Origin: Enterococcus mundtii
GTDB lineage: Bacteria > Bacillota > Bacilli > Lactobacillales > Enterococcaceae
Length of the DNA: 64,000 nucleotides
Assembly (NCBI RefSeq): GCF_002813755.1
Contig: NZ_CP018061.1
Coordinates: 3,214,001-3,278,000, forward strand
Direction of reading: 5' to 3'
Shown piece after piece: positions 18,296 through 27,698 of this stretch; position 1 is the stretch's first letter, and every line of letters begins with the position of its first letter. Made by a program: the position numbers and the translations under genes. The notes beneath the pieces were generated by a model. It saw only the letters and a program-made list of their open reading frames with translations, was not told where the DNA came from and made no database searches.

Positions 18296-18544
18296 CTTAC
18301 AACCTTGATAAACGGTGTTCGAAAAGCTGAGCTTCAACACTAAGCTAAAAATTTTGAAAAATATGAGAAGCTATTTTCTCACGTTCCGTCTTACTACTCG
18401 GAGCTGAACGGCTTTCTCACAACCTAATAAACGGTCTTCGAAAACCAACTCCTACGATAATAAGACAAGGCCTGAAAAAATATGGGAAACTATTTTCTCA
18501 GGTCTTGTCTTATTACTTGGAGCTATTCGGCTTTCTCACAACCT
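18296..18544. repeat. Two more units of the 119-bp palindromic repeat
   Basis: Boundary motifs CTTACAACCT (18296), CTCACAACCT (18416) and CTCACAACCT (18535) have the same spacing (120 and 119) and the same A and B core types as at 5.65-6.25 kb. The B unit again folds AATAAGACAAG...CTTGTCTTATT. The last motif lies over the 3' end of treR. Nothing else is seen in 18147-18295. Confidence 0.88.
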
Positions 18545-19249
18545 TCTTCTTCGTGCAAATTCCACGAACCGGAATTTGTCGAGGCGGTGGATTGATTCGG
18601 TGTATTCGAAGCATTCGGTATTCTCTAAATAGACGAGTCCGCGAACAATTACGACATAGGGATCGTCGTGGAGGTCCATTGATTCTGAAATACTATCATC
18701 GATCGGTTCGACGGTGATTTCTTTTTGAGCATAGGCAATGGAGAGATCTAGCTCATTTTCAAAGTATTCATAAATCGAATTCGCTGCTTGTTCCTTGGTC
18801 AAAGTAGGAATGGTTTCTTTTAACAAATAGTCTCGATCTAAAATGACGACTTCGCCATTGATTTTCCGTTGGCGGACTAAATGCCAGACAGGTGTATTGA
18901 CTGGCCAGCCAGTTACTTTGTGTAATTCGTTGTCGACTACTGTTTCTTCAAGTGTTTGCACGATCGTTTCACTAGGGATATGTTGGTTTTCTTGAAGCTC
19001 TTTATAGCTTGTCAATCCAGCAATAGGAAAATCAAAGCGGTTACGGTCTAAAACGATCGATCCTTTTCCTTGTTTCTTTTGGATATATCCTTCTGTTGTC
19101 AATAGATTAAGTGCTTTACGAATTGTTTCCCGTGAAACACCATAGATTTTGATCAATTGATTTTCACTAGGTAGTAAAGTATGAGGAGGATACTCTTTGT
19201 CTAAGATTTTCTTTTCTAAGTCTAAAAAAATTTCATTGAATTTGTTCAT
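18536..19249 (-). CDS. treR: Trehalose operon repressor, GntR/HutC family
   Basis: A 237-residue repressor with an N-terminal GntR winged helix (LLPSENQLIKIYGVSRETIRK around residues 25-45) and a UTRA effector domain (VWHLVRQRKINGEVVILDRDYL near residue 120). TreR proteins release DNA on binding trehalose-6-phosphate. It is divergent from treP, with a TreR-type operator between them. The last codons (CGA AGA AGA AGG TTG TGA) run into the terminal motif of a palindromic repeat, whose CACAACCT supplies Arg-Leu-stop. The native C-terminus may therefore have been altered by the element. Confidence 0.88.
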   Translation of the reverse strand: MNKFNEIFLDLEKKILDKEYPPHTLLPSENQLIKIYGVSRETIRKALNLLTTEGYIQKKQGKGSIVLDRNRFDFPIAGLTSYKELQENQHIPSETIVQTLEETVVDNELHKVTGWPVNTPVWHLVRQRKINGEVVILDRDYLLKETIPTLTKEQAANSIYEYFENELDLSIAYAQKEITVEPIDDSISESMDLHDDPYVVIVRGLVYLENTECFEYTESIHRLDKFRFVEFARRRRL

Positions 19250-19401
19250 CGTTCCTCTCCTTTGGGCAATCGTTCGTTCTTCGCTTATAAACTATACTAC
19301 AGCTATATGTAGATTTCAAACTGGACTTGGATAGAAGATAGATGTTTCTACGACAAGGATAATAACGATTACAAATTATTTATCTTTTTGGCATAAAACG
19401 C

Positions 19402-19430
19402 TTGCAATCTGCTAAGAAAAACATTATAGT
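19402..19430 (+). promoter_or_regulatory. treP promoter with partial cre overlap
   Basis: TTGCAA (19402-19407), 17 bases, TATAGT (19425-19430). The half-site AAAACGCTTGCA overlaps the -35 and resembles the right part of a CcpA cre box, with the left TG missing, so catabolite control is only suggested. Confidence 0.6.
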
Positions 19431-19444
19431 GTGAGTACAAAGTA

Positions 19445-19460
19445 ACTTGTATAAACAAGT
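19445..19460. promoter_or_regulatory. Probable TreR operator
   Basis: ACTTGTATAAACAAGT is a palindrome with 6-base perfect arms around a 4-base centre. It sits just downstream of the treP -10, where a bound repressor would block transcription, and resembles known TreR sites (TTGTATANACAA-type). Confidence 0.7.
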
Positions 19461-19481
19461 CAAATGAAAGGGGTTTATGTT

Positions 19482-21461
19482 ATGGGGAAATATCAAGCAG
19501 ATGCCGAGAAGCTGTTAAAAGGAGTCGGCGGGAAAGAAAATATCTCTGCGGTTAGCCATTGTGCGACACGAATGCGCTTTGTTTTAAATGATCCTGCAAA
19601 AGCAAATGAAGCTGAGATCGAAGAGATTGACAGTGTGAAAGGAATGTTTACCAATGCTGGTCAATTCCAAGTAATCATCGGGAACGATGTCTCAACATTT
19701 TATAACGACTTTGTTGCGGTATCCGGAGTTGAAGGCGTTTCAAAAGAACAAAGTAAAGCTGCTGCGAAACAGAATCTTAATCCATTGCAACGAGCAATTG
19801 CAGTTCTAGCTGAAATCTTCACACCATTGATTCCAGCAATCATTGTTGGGGGATTGATTTTAGGGTTCCGTAACGTGTTGGAAGGCATTCAGTTCGAGAG
19901 TTTAGGTGGAACGATTGCAGAAAGTTCGACATTCTGGAATGGAGTTAATTCATTCTTATGGCTACCTGGGGAAGCGATTTTCCATTTCCTACCTGTAGGG
20001 ATCACTTGGAGTATTGCAAAGAAAATGGGAACGACACAGATTTTAGGAATTGTTTTAGGGATTACTTTGGTTTCACCGCAATTATTAAATGCCTATAGTG
20101 TCGCCTCAACTGCCGCTGCAGATATCCCATTTTGGGACTTTGGCTTTGCACAAGTACAAATGATTGGTTACCAAGCGCAAGTCATTCCAGCGATGCTTGC
20201 CGGGTTCTTACTTGCTTATTTAGAGATTTTCTTCCGTAAGTATATCCCACAATCGATCTCAATGATTTTTGTCCCACTGTTCTCACTATTACCAACAGTT
20301 ATCGCTGCTAATGTAGTGTTAGGTCCAGTCGGTTGGGCAATTGGTAACTGGATTTCATCAATCGTGAATACTGGATTGACTTCATCAATCAGTTGGTTAT
20401 TCAGTGCGTTATTTGGTTTCTTGTATGCCCCACTGGTTATTACGGGATTACATCATATGACAAATGCAATCGATATGCAGTTGATTGCTGACTTTGGTTC
20501 AACCAATTTATGGCCAATGATCGCATTGTCAAATATTGCGCAAGGATCTGCCGTACTTGCAATCATCTTCTTGCATCGCGGCAATAAAAAAGAAGAACAA
20601 GTTTCTATTCCAGCGATGATTTCTTGTTATCTAGGAGTAACGGAACCAGCTATGTTTGGGATCAACTTGAAATATGTGTATCCATTTGTAGCTGCAATGA
20701 TCGGTTCTGGTGTGGCGGGGATGTTTGCGAACTTGATGGATGTTCGAGCAAATGCGATTGGTGTCGGTGGCTTGCCAGGAATCTTAGCAATCCAAGCACA
20801 AACGTGGTTACCATTCACGATTGCAATGATCATCGCAATCATCGTACCATTTGGTTTAACTGTAGTGTTTAGACGTAAAGGGATCTTGAACAAATTAGAT
20901 CCAGTCAATCCAGAAGAAGTAAGTGTTTTACAAACTGCGGAAGGCGTATCTATTCCTACACAAAACTTTGAAGCCGCAGGAACAACTGCTGTAGCCACTG
21001 CCAATGAAGAGTTATTCGCCGTTGCAGACGGACAAATTAAAGCAATTACAGAAGTGAATGATCCAGTTTTCTCACAAAAAATGATGGGTGAAGGCTATGC
21101 GATCATTCCTGACAATCAAAAAATCTATTCGCCAGTAAATGGTAAAGTAACTAGTGTATTTGAAACAAAACATGCAATCGGTATTCTGAGTGAAGCCGGT
21201 GTGGAAGTTCTTGTTCATATGGGACTTGATACTGTTGAATTAAAAGGTGCACCGTTCAATGTTCTTGTGAAAGAGGGCGATCAGGTCTCGCCAACTACGC
21301 AACTCGCAGAGATGGATCTCAGTGCCGTTGAACAAGCAGGTAAACAAACAGATGTCTTAGTTGTTCTAACGAATACGGACAAAGTGGCTGATTTCTCATT
21401 AAGTAAATCAGGCCAAGTACAACATGAAGAAATGATTGGTCAAGCCTCTATCAATCGCTAA
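19482..21461 (+). CDS. treP: PTS trehalose-type EIIBCA permease
   Basis: A 659-residue one-piece sugar transporter. The EIIB domain comes first with the phospho-accepting Cys in SHCATRMRF (residue 27). The EIIC membrane domain (about residues 95-450) contains HLPVG-like FHFLPVGITWS and ITGLHHMTNAID. The EIIA(Glc)-type domain ends the protein with its His in VLVHMGLDTVEL. The pairing with treR identifies trehalose, imported as trehalose-6-phosphate. The frame opens at 19464, but GAAAGGGG favours the ATG at 19482. The hydrolase treA, usually next to it, is missing here; ruvA follows a terminator. Confidence 0.85.
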   Translation: MGKYQADAEKLLKGVGGKENISAVSHCATRMRFVLNDPAKANEAEIEEIDSVKGMFTNAGQFQVIIGNDVSTFYNDFVAVSGVEGVSKEQSKAAAKQNLNPLQRAIAVLAEIFTPLIPAIIVGGLILGFRNVLEGIQFESLGGTIAESSTFWNGVNSFLWLPGEAIFHFLPVGITWSIAKKMGTTQILGIVLGITLVSPQLLNAYSVASTAAADIPFWDFGFAQVQMIGYQAQVIPAMLAGFLLAYLEIFFRKYIPQSISMIFVPLFSLLPTVIAANVVLGPVGWAIGNWISSIVNTGLTSSISWLFSALFGFLYAPLVITGLHHMTNAIDMQLIADFGSTNLWPMIALSNIAQGSAVLAIIFLHRGNKKEEQVSIPAMISCYLGVTEPAMFGINLKYVYPFVAAMIGSGVAGMFANLMDVRANAIGVGGLPGILAIQAQTWLPFTIAMIIAIIVPFGLTVVFRRKGILNKLDPVNPEEVSVLQTAEGVSIPTQNFEAAGTTAVATANEELFAVADGQIKAITEVNDPVFSQKMMGEGYAIIPDNQKIYSPVNGKVTSVFETKHAIGILSEAGVEVLVHMGLDTVELKGAPFNVLVKEGDQVSPTTQLAEMDLSAVEQAGKQTDVLVVLTNTDKVADFSLSKSGQVQHEEMIGQASINR

Positions 21462-21478
21462 TACACAGAGAAAATATG

Positions 21479-21527
21479 CTACGAGTTTGGGTCTTTATCA
21501 AAGACCTAAGCTCGTAGTTCTGTTTTT
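21479..21527 (+). terminator. Terminator after treP
   Basis: CTACGAGTTTGGGTCTTT pairs with AAAGACCTAAGCTCGTAG around a three-base loop, followed by TTCTGTTTTT. Confidence 0.88.
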
Positions 21528-21612
21528 GGGAACACTTTTTTTAAATCGCAAAGTATGCTACAATGGATAGAAATATGGGAACGTATGTGTGCGAAAGAAA
21601 GAGGAAATTTCA

Positions 21613-22215
21613 ATGTATGAATATCTAAGAGGCATGGTGACTTTTATCAGTCCGTATTATATCGTTGTAGAAACGCAAGGGGTGGGCTATCAAATTGCGT
21701 TAGGTAACCCTTATCGCTATAGTAGTAAGTTAGATAAAGAAGTAAAAATCTATGTTCATCAAGTCATTCGTGAAGATGCCCATTTACTATATGGGTTTGA
21801 TTCACTCGAAGAGAAACAATTGTTTTTACGATTAGTCAGTGTTTCAGGGATCGGACCGAAAAGTGCATTAGCGATCATGGCGAGTGATGATCATTCCGGC
21901 TTGATCCAAGCGGTGGAAACTGGCGATGTCACTTACTTGACGAAGTTCCCAGGTGTAGGTAAAAAAACAGCACAACAAATGATCTTGGATCTAAAAGGCA
22001 AGTTTGGCGAGTTGAGTATCGATACGCCATTTTCTTTATTTGATGAAGCAACGGTGCAAGATGCAAGTGCCTTGTCAGAGGCAATGGAAGCTTTAGCCGC
22101 TCTCGGCTACAGTGAGCGTGAAATCAAACGAGTAGAGAAACAACTAAAAGAAATCGACAATCAGACAACGGATGAGTATCTAAGGCAAGCATTGAAATTG
22201 ATGATGAAAAAGTAA
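21613..22215 (+). CDS. ruvA: Holliday junction DNA helicase subunit RuvA
   Basis: A 200-residue junction-binding protein that holds four-way DNA for the RuvB motors. It opens [20 protein letters not shown] (OB fold), has two helix-hairpin-helix motifs ([13 protein letters not shown] near residue 76, [13 protein letters not shown] near residue 112) and a C-terminal RuvB-contacting UBA-like domain. The frame opens at 21589, but GAGGAAATTTCA places the start at 21613. An extended -10, TGCTACAAT, sits about 55 bases upstream. ruvB follows after 12 bases. Confidence 0.97.
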   Translation: MYEYLRGMVTFISPYYIVVETQGVGYQIALGNPYRYSSKLDKEVKIYVHQVIREDAHLLYGFDSLEEKQLFLRLVSVSGIGPKSALAIMASDDHSGLIQAVETGDVTYLTKFPGVGKKTAQQMILDLKGKFGELSIDTPFSLFDEATVQDASALSEAMEALAALGYSEREIKRVEKQLKEIDNQTTDEYLRQALKLMMKK

Positions 22216-22227
22216 GGAGGATTCTTG

Positions 22228-23229
22228 ATGACAGATGAATATCTTCTCTCACCAGAACCCGGTGAGAATGAATTGAGTTTAGAAAAATCTTTACGCCCTC
22301 AATTGCTTGCGCAATATATCGGTCAACATAAAGTAAAACAAGAATTGAGTATCTACATCGAAGCGGCACGTAATCGTGAAGAACCGCTAGATCACGTCTT
22401 GTTATACGGTCCTCCAGGTTTGGGGAAAACAACGATGGCTATGGTCATTGCAAATGAGATGCAAGTTAATATCCGTACGACAAGTGGACCAGCCATCGAG
22501 CGACCAGGAGATCTGGTAGCAATTTTGAATGAACTAGAAGCAGGGGATGTCTTGTTTATTGATGAGATCCATCGCTTACCTCGCGTGGCAGAAGAAATGC
22601 TTTATTCGGCGATGGAAGATTTCTATGTAGATATCATGGTAGGGCAAGGGCCGACCGCTCACCCCGTTCATTTTCCGTTACCACCTTTCACGTTGATCGG
22701 TGCAACGACTCGAGCAGGGATGCTGTCTGCACCTTTACGTGACCGTTTTGGAATCATTGCGCACATGGAATACTATGAAGAAGAAGATTTAAGAGAAATC
22801 GTTTTACGATCTGCCGATATTTTTCAAACGGAGATCATCACCGATGGGGCTTTAGAAATCGCACGACGTTCTCGTGGTACTCCGCGGATCGCCAATCGTC
22901 TATTGAAACGAGTGCGTGACTTTGCCCAAGTACAAGGAGATGGCAAGATCGATCAGTTGATTGCTGACCGCGCATTGACACTCTTACAGGTCGATCAAGC
23001 GGGATTGGATTATGTCGATCAGAAATTGCTACGTACGATGATCGAACTGTATGGTGGGGGCCCAGTAGGTCTAAGCACATTATCCGTTAATATTGGAGAA
23101 GAGCGAGAAACAGTCGAAGATATGTATGAACCTTTTTTGATCCAAAAAGGCTTTTTGAAACGGACTCCTCGTGGTCGGATCGCTACCGCCTATGCGTATG
23201 AACACTTTGGCTATGACTACCAAGTGTGA
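22228..23229 (+). CDS. ruvB: Holliday junction branch-migration ATPase RuvB
   Basis: A 333-residue AAA+ motor. Walker [10 protein letters not shown] is near residue 62, Walker B LFIDEIHR near residue 112, sensor GATTRAG near residue 157, and the winged-helix tail reads [22 protein letters not shown] is eight bases before the ATG at 22228; the upstream TTG at 22225 is less likely. It acts with RuvA in recombination repair. No ruvC is seen, as expected in Firmicutes, which use RecU. Confidence 0.98.
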   Translation: MTDEYLLSPEPGENELSLEKSLRPQLLAQYIGQHKVKQELSIYIEAARNREEPLDHVLLYGPPGLGKTTMAMVIANEMQVNIRTTSGPAIERPGDLVAILNELEAGDVLFIDEIHRLPRVAEEMLYSAMEDFYVDIMVGQGPTAHPVHFPLPPFTLIGATTRAGMLSAPLRDRFGIIAHMEYYEEEDLREIVLRSADIFQTEIITDGALEIARRSRGTPRIANRLLKRVRDFAQVQGDGKIDQLIADRALTLLQVDQAGLDYVDQKLLRTMIELYGGGPVGLSTLSVNIGEERETVEDMYEPFLIQKGFLKRTPRGRIATAYAYEHFGYDYQV

Positions 23230-23292
23230 ACACTCTTTTCTATTGAAAGAGCAAATAGTAGAATATTGATTGAAGAGATGGGAGGGATCATT

Positions 23293-23880
23293 GTGGGAGA
23301 GGCGTCACATACGAAACAAATGATCAAAAAAGTCTTGGTGTCGCTTTGCGAAACACAGCCTTTTCGTAAAATCAGTGTGCAACAGATCGCACAAGAAGCA
23401 GGCATCAACCGACAAACATTTTATTATCATTTCACCGATAAGTATGATTTATTGCGTTGGGTGTACTATGAAGATTCGTTACATTACCTAAAAACAGAAT
23501 CACTTTCTCTCGACAATTGGGAAGAGCAAGCCTTGCTGATGTTAAAAGCCATTGCCGAAAATAAACAGTTCTATTCAAGTACCGTTAGTTCAGAACAGGA
23601 GATTCTGCAAAAGCAATTTTCTGCGTTGATCCAACCCTCATTTATTAAAATCTTTGAGCAAATGGATGAAGAAAAACAACTAACTTCCAAAGATAAATTA
23701 TTTTATGCTCGTTTTTTCTCTTATGGCTGTAGTGGAGTCTTAGTCAATTGGATCACACAAGGTTATACAGAAACACCCTTAGAAGTTGCAATGCAGTTCT
23801 TTCGTTTAGCCAAAGATACTGAATTGTATTCGTATCGGTTGTACGCATTGGAAGAAGAACAGGAAATAAAAGACGAATGA
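23293..23880 (+). CDS. TetR/AcrR-family transcriptional regulator
   Basis: A 195-residue regulator with a TetR-type N-terminus (ISVQQIAQEAGINRQTFYYH, recognition helix near residues 28-47). Its C-terminal helical domain is of the type found in dihydroxyacetone-kinase-like regulators (FYARFFSYGCSGVLVNWITQGY near residue 140). The frame is open from 23266, but GGAGGG at 23281-23286 fits the GTG at 23293. No obvious target sits beside it; the phosphatase gene follows after 47 bases. The ligand is unknown. Confidence 0.8.
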   Translation: MGEASHTKQMIKKVLVSLCETQPFRKISVQQIAQEAGINRQTFYYHFTDKYDLLRWVYYEDSLHYLKTESLSLDNWEEQALLMLKAIAENKQFYSSTVSSEQEILQKQFSALIQPSFIKIFEQMDEEKQLTSKDKLFYARFFSYGCSGVLVNWITQGYTETPLEVAMQFFRLAKDTELYSYRLYALEEEQEIKDE

Positions 23881-23927
23881 TCTTTTTTCATTGATTCCAA
23901 AATAGGAATACAAAAGGAGAGAATGCT

Positions 23928-24398
23928 ATGACGAAAGTATTATTTGTTTGTTTAGGAAACATTTGTCGTTCACCTATGGCAGAAGGGTTATTAAAAAAGA
24001 AAGTAGCAGAACAGGATTTGATGGATTCCTTCGTCATTGATTCAGCTGCAACAAGTACCTATGAGGTAGGTAGTGCTCCTCATCCAGGGACACAAGCGAT
24101 TTTGGCAAAAGAACATGTTGATACGCGAGAAATGATTGCTCGCCAAATACGTCAAGAAGACTTCCAAAAATTTGATTGGATCATCGGTATGGATCAGTCA
24201 AATGTGGCTGACTTAAAGCAAATTGCGCCGATTGAAGCGCAAGAGAAAATCCAACTATTTTTGAGTCCAGTCATTGGCAAAAAAGTACAAAATGTACCTG
24301 ATCCATATTACACGAATAACTTTGAAGAAACCTATCGATTGATCAATGAAGGCTTAGAAAAATGGCTTGAATTATGGATGAAAAACGACTTAAAATAA
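23928..24398 (+). CDS. Low-molecular-weight protein-tyrosine phosphatase
   Basis: A 156-residue phosphatase with the P-loop CLGNICRSP (C-x5-R-S, residues 8-16) at the N-terminus and the general acid in VPDPYYTNNFEE near residue 125. The overall length and the DQSN segment match the LMW-PTP family. Targets in Gram-positives include capsule kinases and arginine-phosphorylated proteins (YwlE type). The residue after the P-loop Asn is Ile, whereas YwlE has Thr, which leans towards phosphotyrosine; this is inference. No kinase is adjacent. Confidence 0.92.
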   Translation: MTKVLFVCLGNICRSPMAEGLLKKKVAEQDLMDSFVIDSAATSTYEVGSAPHPGTQAILAKEHVDTREMIARQIRQEDFQKFDWIIGMDQSNVADLKQIAPIEAQEKIQLFLSPVIGKKVQNVPDPYYTNNFEETYRLINEGLEKWLELWMKNDLK

Positions 24399-24529
24399 CG
24401 CATGTATTGTTTGGTGGTTTTAGGTAAAAGTTGGTATAAAATAAACTATATTCTTGTTTTTTTAAGAAAAATTGGATAAAATAGGAGTAATTAAGTAACA
24501 TATTCTTGGCTAGGGGAGGGGTACATTCA

Positions 24530-24904
24530 ATGGATGAAGAAACAGTATCACCAATGAAGAAACTGACAAAGTTAGTGACTAATACTTCGTTTCAACTTTT
24601 TGATTCATTTGTGAATGACACAGAAGAAAAAGCTGAGAATGTACGGTTACAAGGGGAGTTCATTCTTGAACTCCAAAAAGCTGCAGCTCAGAATAGTTTA
24701 GTGATTCTACAAGTGCGCGAGAATCCACTAAGCAATAAGTACGAAACCTTTTCCGGTTGGGTGGCAACGAAAACAGTTGAACATGACCGAGTGATGATTC
24801 GCTTGCAAAATCAAGAGCAACAAATCCGAATCGTCCCAATTGAACAAATCGAAAAAATCACTAGTCTTTCACCTACGGGAGACCAAGAGCGATTATCTAA
24901 ATAA
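24530..24904 (+). CDS. Hypothetical small protein with Sm/YolD-like C-terminal half
   Basis: A 124-residue soluble protein I do not recognise. The first half is helical and acidic; the second half, from about residue 60, is strand-rich (ILQVRENPLSN, FSGWVATKTVEHDRVMIRLQ, IRIVPIEQIEKI). The G-W-V-x(n)-I-x-L-x(n)-I-x-I-V-P-I-E-Q-I-x-x-I pattern resembles YolD-like or Sm-like folds; that is a weak comparison. AGGGGAGGGG precedes the ATG at 24530, and the frame open from 24506 is less likely. It stands alone before a terminator. Confidence 0.6.
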   Translation: MDEETVSPMKKLTKLVTNTSFQLFDSFVNDTEEKAENVRLQGEFILELQKAAAQNSLVILQVRENPLSNKYETFSGWVATKTVEHDRVMIRLQNQEQQIRIVPIEQIEKITSLSPTGDQERLSK

Positions 24905-24908
24905 GAAT

Positions 24909-24949
24909 AAAAGCTATGAAAAAGTAGATTGCTTTTTCATAGCTTTTTT
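24909..24949 (+). terminator. Terminator after the small hypothetical gene
   Basis: AAAAGCTATGAAAAAG pairs with CTTTTTCATAGCTTTTTT. Confidence 0.88.
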
Positions 24950-25031
24950 ATATGTTTTTCTTACTAGAGAGAGAGGATCTAAAGATTCTCAAAGAACTTG
25001 ATGTGTGGTATATGTATAAATAAAAAAAGGA

Positions 25032-25086
25032 CCTGCTAGCCGGGGAGCTAGCAGGAAAGGAGTTAAAAATGAAAAAGTGTTGTTAG
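25032..25086 (+). other. Hairpin followed by ribosome site and a five-codon frame (MKKCC)
   Basis: CCTGCTAGC/GCTAGCAGG (25032-25055) forms a strong hairpin. Directly after it come AAAGGAG and ATG AAA AAG TGT TGT TAG. This looks like a tiny leader peptide or a small RNA with a translatable start. No gene follows on this strand, since brnQ is convergent, so an attenuator role is not supported. I see no other feature in 24950-25199. Confidence 0.3.
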
Positions 25087-25199
25087 GGTTGTTTGTTGGT
25101 ATACTTATATATTAAAGGTGAGTTGTGAATATTTTGTGACGAAAGTTTACCAAAGTTGTTAATTTTTTTATACAAAAAGTTAAACATCTCTTTTTTTTG

Positions 25200-26564
25200 T
25201 TAGCTAACAATCAAGTCAGGTTTTTTTTCATTTTTGAAGAAACTCCAGAGTAATCCGATGATAAAGCCAATCAATGCTGGTGTGATCCAGCCCATTCCTA
25301 ATGAGAAGAATGGGAGATAGGAATCAGCGAATGTTAAAATGCCTTTGACGACACTTGTTTGCTTGATTGAATCAGGACAAGCATTCAGTCCATCTACGAT
25401 GGAAGCGAGTAATGTGAAATAAGTGGTCATTCGATAAACAGAAGTACGTTGTTTAAACAATGGGCCAAACAAGACAAGTAAGATCAAGGTCATTGCCAAC
25501 GGATAAATAAACATCAAGACCGGTAAAGAGATCTGAATAATATTCGTCAAGCCCACGTTTGCAACTAAACATGCCAATAAACTTGTTCCTGTTACAAAGA
25601 ATAGATAGCTTCTTTTAGGAAACAATTCAGTGAATGTTTCTGCGAATGCAGTAATCAGTCCGATACCTGTTTTTAAACAAGCAAGAATCACGATAAAGGC
25701 TAATAGGATACTCCCGTAAGTTCCTAAATAGTGATCAGCGATTTGAGCCAAGGCGATACCACCATTCGCACTCATAGGAAATGTTCCTAGACTCATTGTT
25801 CCTGCATAAGAAAGTAGGGTATAGATGATCCCCATCAACACGATGCTGATCGCGCCTGATTTGATCGTATCTCTTGCAATATCAGAAGGCTTTGTGACAC
25901 CCATGCCACGAATCGTCGTGACGATAATGATCCCAAAAGCTAAGGCAGCTAACGCATCCAACGTATTGTATCCTTGTGTAAAACCAGTGAAGAATGCTTG
26001 GTTTTGGTAGTGAGGTTGTACAGGCGCATCCGCCACTGAGCCAAGTGGGTTGATAAAAGCAAGTAATAGCAAGATGCCTAGTAATACTAAAAATGCGGGA
26101 TTCAAAAATTTACCAACATAATCCAATATTTTAGTTGGACGTTTGGATAACCACCAAGCAGCTAAAAAGAATAAGAAACTAAAAATAGCTAAAAATAATG
26201 TTTGATTTTCTGCTGGAATAAAAGGTGCTAAGCCAATTTCAAAAGAAGTAGTTGCCAAACGTGGTAAGGCAAAAAATGGACCAATGACTAAATAAAGTAA
26301 GACAGTAAAAATAAGTGCATAAGTTTTATTGATCCGTTGTGCTAATTCGTAGACACCAGAGGTCTTTGAAACACCGATCGCAATGACACCTAAGAATGGT
26401 AAACCGATCCCTGTAACTAAAAAGCCAAGATTTGCCCAGAAGATATCCGCACCAGCTTCTTGCCCCATATGGACAGGAAATATAAGATTACCAGCTCCAA
26501 AAAATAGGCCAAATAGCATGGAACCGATGAATAGATTTTCTTTGAATGATAATTTTTTTGACAT
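25200..26564 (-). CDS. brnQ: Branched-chain amino acid:cation symporter BrnQ
   Basis: A 454-residue, twelve-helix importer of leucine, isoleucine and valine (LIVCS family). It starts [19 protein letters not shown], has [16 protein letters not shown] near residue 25 and [17 protein letters not shown] near residue 200, the typical signatures. The frame is open to 26606, but AAAGGAG fits the ATG at 26564. A perfect CodY box touches its promoter, so it should be shut down when branched-chain amino acids and GTP are high. It is a single-gene unit. Confidence 0.95.
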   Translation of the reverse strand: MSKKLSFKENLFIGSMLFGLFFGAGNLIFPVHMGQEAGADIFWANLGFLVTGIGLPFLGVIAIGVSKTSGVYELAQRINKTYALIFTVLLYLVIGPFFALPRLATTSFEIGLAPFIPAENQTLFLAIFSFLFFLAAWWLSKRPTKILDYVGKFLNPAFLVLLGILLLLAFINPLGSVADAPVQPHYQNQAFFTGFTQGYNTLDALAALAFGIIIVTTIRGMGVTKPSDIARDTIKSGAISIVLMGIIYTLLSYAGTMSLGTFPMSANGGIALAQIADHYLGTYGSILLAFIVILACLKTGIGLITAFAETFTELFPKRSYLFFVTGTSLLACLVANVGLTNIIQISLPVLMFIYPLAMTLILLVLFGPLFKQRTSVYRMTTYFTLLASIVDGLNACPDSIKQTSVVKGILTFADSYLPFFSLGMGWITPALIGFIIGLLWSFFKNEKKPDLIVS

Positions 26565-26596
26565 AGAAAACTCCTTTACTTTTTTGTATTTTGTTA

Positions 26597-26625
26597 AAAG
26601 TAACAAATTATGTGATGAATTGCAA
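26597..26625 (-). promoter_or_regulatory. brnQ promoter
   Basis: On the minus strand TTGCAA (26620-26625), 17 bases, TACTTT (26597-26602). The palindrome TTGTTA-AAAG-TAACAA (26591-26606) covers the -10. Confidence 0.55.
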
Positions 26626-26626
26626 C

Positions 26627-26641
26627 AATTTTCTGAAAATT
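26627..26641 (-). promoter_or_regulatory. Perfect CodY box upstream of brnQ
   Basis: AATTTTCTGAAAATT matches the CodY consensus AATTTTCWGAAAATT at all 15 positions and lies one base from the brnQ -35 element. CodY senses branched-chain amino acids and GTP in low-GC Gram-positives, so control of a branched-chain importer fits well. Confidence 0.88.
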
Positions 26642-26787
26642 ATCGAATTCTCTAGAATGATGCTACACATTGACGAAACGACTGCTAACCCTGTGAGAGG
26701 AATAAGTAGCGTGTTTTCTCTGCCTCGAAAAAATGTTAGTCAAAAGATCACTCCATTACCTAAATCTTCTTAATTGAAGTGGTTTCT

Positions 26788-26814
26788 CACAACCACATGT
26801 TACGTGAGGTTGTG
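26788..26814. repeat. Short remnant of the CACAACC repeat family
   Basis: CACAACC and GGTTGTG form a small inverted repeat within TTCTCACAACC...GAGGTTGTGCAAAAG, the terminal sequences of the 119-bp repeat in both orientations with the core lost. Confidence 0.5.
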
Positions 26815-26867
26815 CAAAAGTTCAACCGATAAAGCAATCGGAACAAAAACAATAAATAAAAAGAAGA

Positions 26868-26913
26868 ACCGCAACTTTTTGAGTAGGGTGACCTTGCTCA
26901 ATCAAGTTGCGGT
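26868..26913 (-). terminator. Terminator of the lysine-type ABC operon
   Basis: ACCGCAACTT pairs with AAGTTGCGGT, with an inner TTGAG/CTCAA stem. On the minus strand a T-rich tract follows. Confidence 0.8.
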
Positions 26914-26945
26914 AGTTTGAATACTAAGGGTGATTTGATACTTTA

Positions 26946-27686
26946 TTAGTTATTCAAAATGCGTGACAAGAACTCTTTCGTACGTGTTTCTTTTGGATGA
27001 ACGAAGATATCTTCAGGACTTCCTTCTTCCGCGATCACACCTTTATCCATGAAGATCACTCGGTCAGATACCTCTTTCGCAAATTCCATTTCATGGGTCA
27101 CGATGATCATTGTCAGTCCAGTATGGGCTAGATCTTTGATCGTATTCAATACTTCACCGACCATTTCAGGATCAAGGGCAGAAGTTGGCTCATCGAAGAG
27201 CATCACATCAGGGTCCATTGATAGAGCACGAGCGATAGCGACCCGTTGTTTTTGACCACCAGATAGTTGAGAAGGGCGAGCTTCGATGTATTGTCTCATA
27301 CCGACTTTTTCTAAGTTTTCGATTGCTACTTTACGGGCATGCTCTTTCTCTCGTTTTAAGACAGTGGTTTGTCCAGAAATACAATTTTCTAAAACATTCA
27401 TATTATTGAAAAGATTGAAGGATTGGAAAACCATACCGACATTTGTCCGATATTTTGGTAAATTATATTTTGGTGCTAAGACGTTTTCGTTGTTGTAAAT
27501 GATCTCGCCGCCCGATGGTTTTTCTAGTAAATTGATACAACGTAAGAATGTTGATTTACCTGAACCAGAGGAACCGATGATGGTCACGACTTCCCCTTTA
27601 TTGACGGTCATGCTAATATCTTTCAGGACTTCATTGTCGCCGAATTTTTTACTTAAATGATTGATTTCGATGATATTCTCACTCAT
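26946..27686 (-). CDS. Amino-acid ABC transporter ATP-binding protein (predicted lysine)
   Basis: A 246-residue ATPase of the polar-amino-acid (GlnQ/HisP) group. Walker A GSSGSGKS is near residue 38, the signature [15 protein letters not shown] near residue 141, Walker [15 protein letters not shown] near residue 160, and the switch His is in [11 protein letters not shown]. It is 12 bases downstream of the fused binding/permease gene, so the two form a complete importer with an ATPase dimer. By sequence alone it would be named GlnQ, but the lysine riboswitch upstream of the operon points to lysine. Confidence 0.9.
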   Translation of the reverse strand: MSENIIEINHLSKKFGDNEVLKDISMTVNKGEVVTIIGSSGSGKSTFLRCINLLEKPSGGEIIYNNENVLAPKYNLPKYRTNVGMVFQSFNLFNNMNVLENCISGQTTVLKREKEHARKVAIENLEKVGMRQYIEARPSQLSGGQKQRVAIARALSMDPDVMLFDEPTSALDPEMVGEVLNTIKDLAHTGLTMIIVTHEMEFAKEVSDRVIFMDKGVIAEEGSPEDIFVHPKETRTKEFLSRILNN

Positions 27687-27698
27687 AGGACTGCCTCC

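Noticed and set aside
19396..19410. Full CcpA cre site in the treP promoter
   Set aside because: Only the right half (AACGCTTGCA) fits; the left TG is missing, so it is only mentioned as a partial match.
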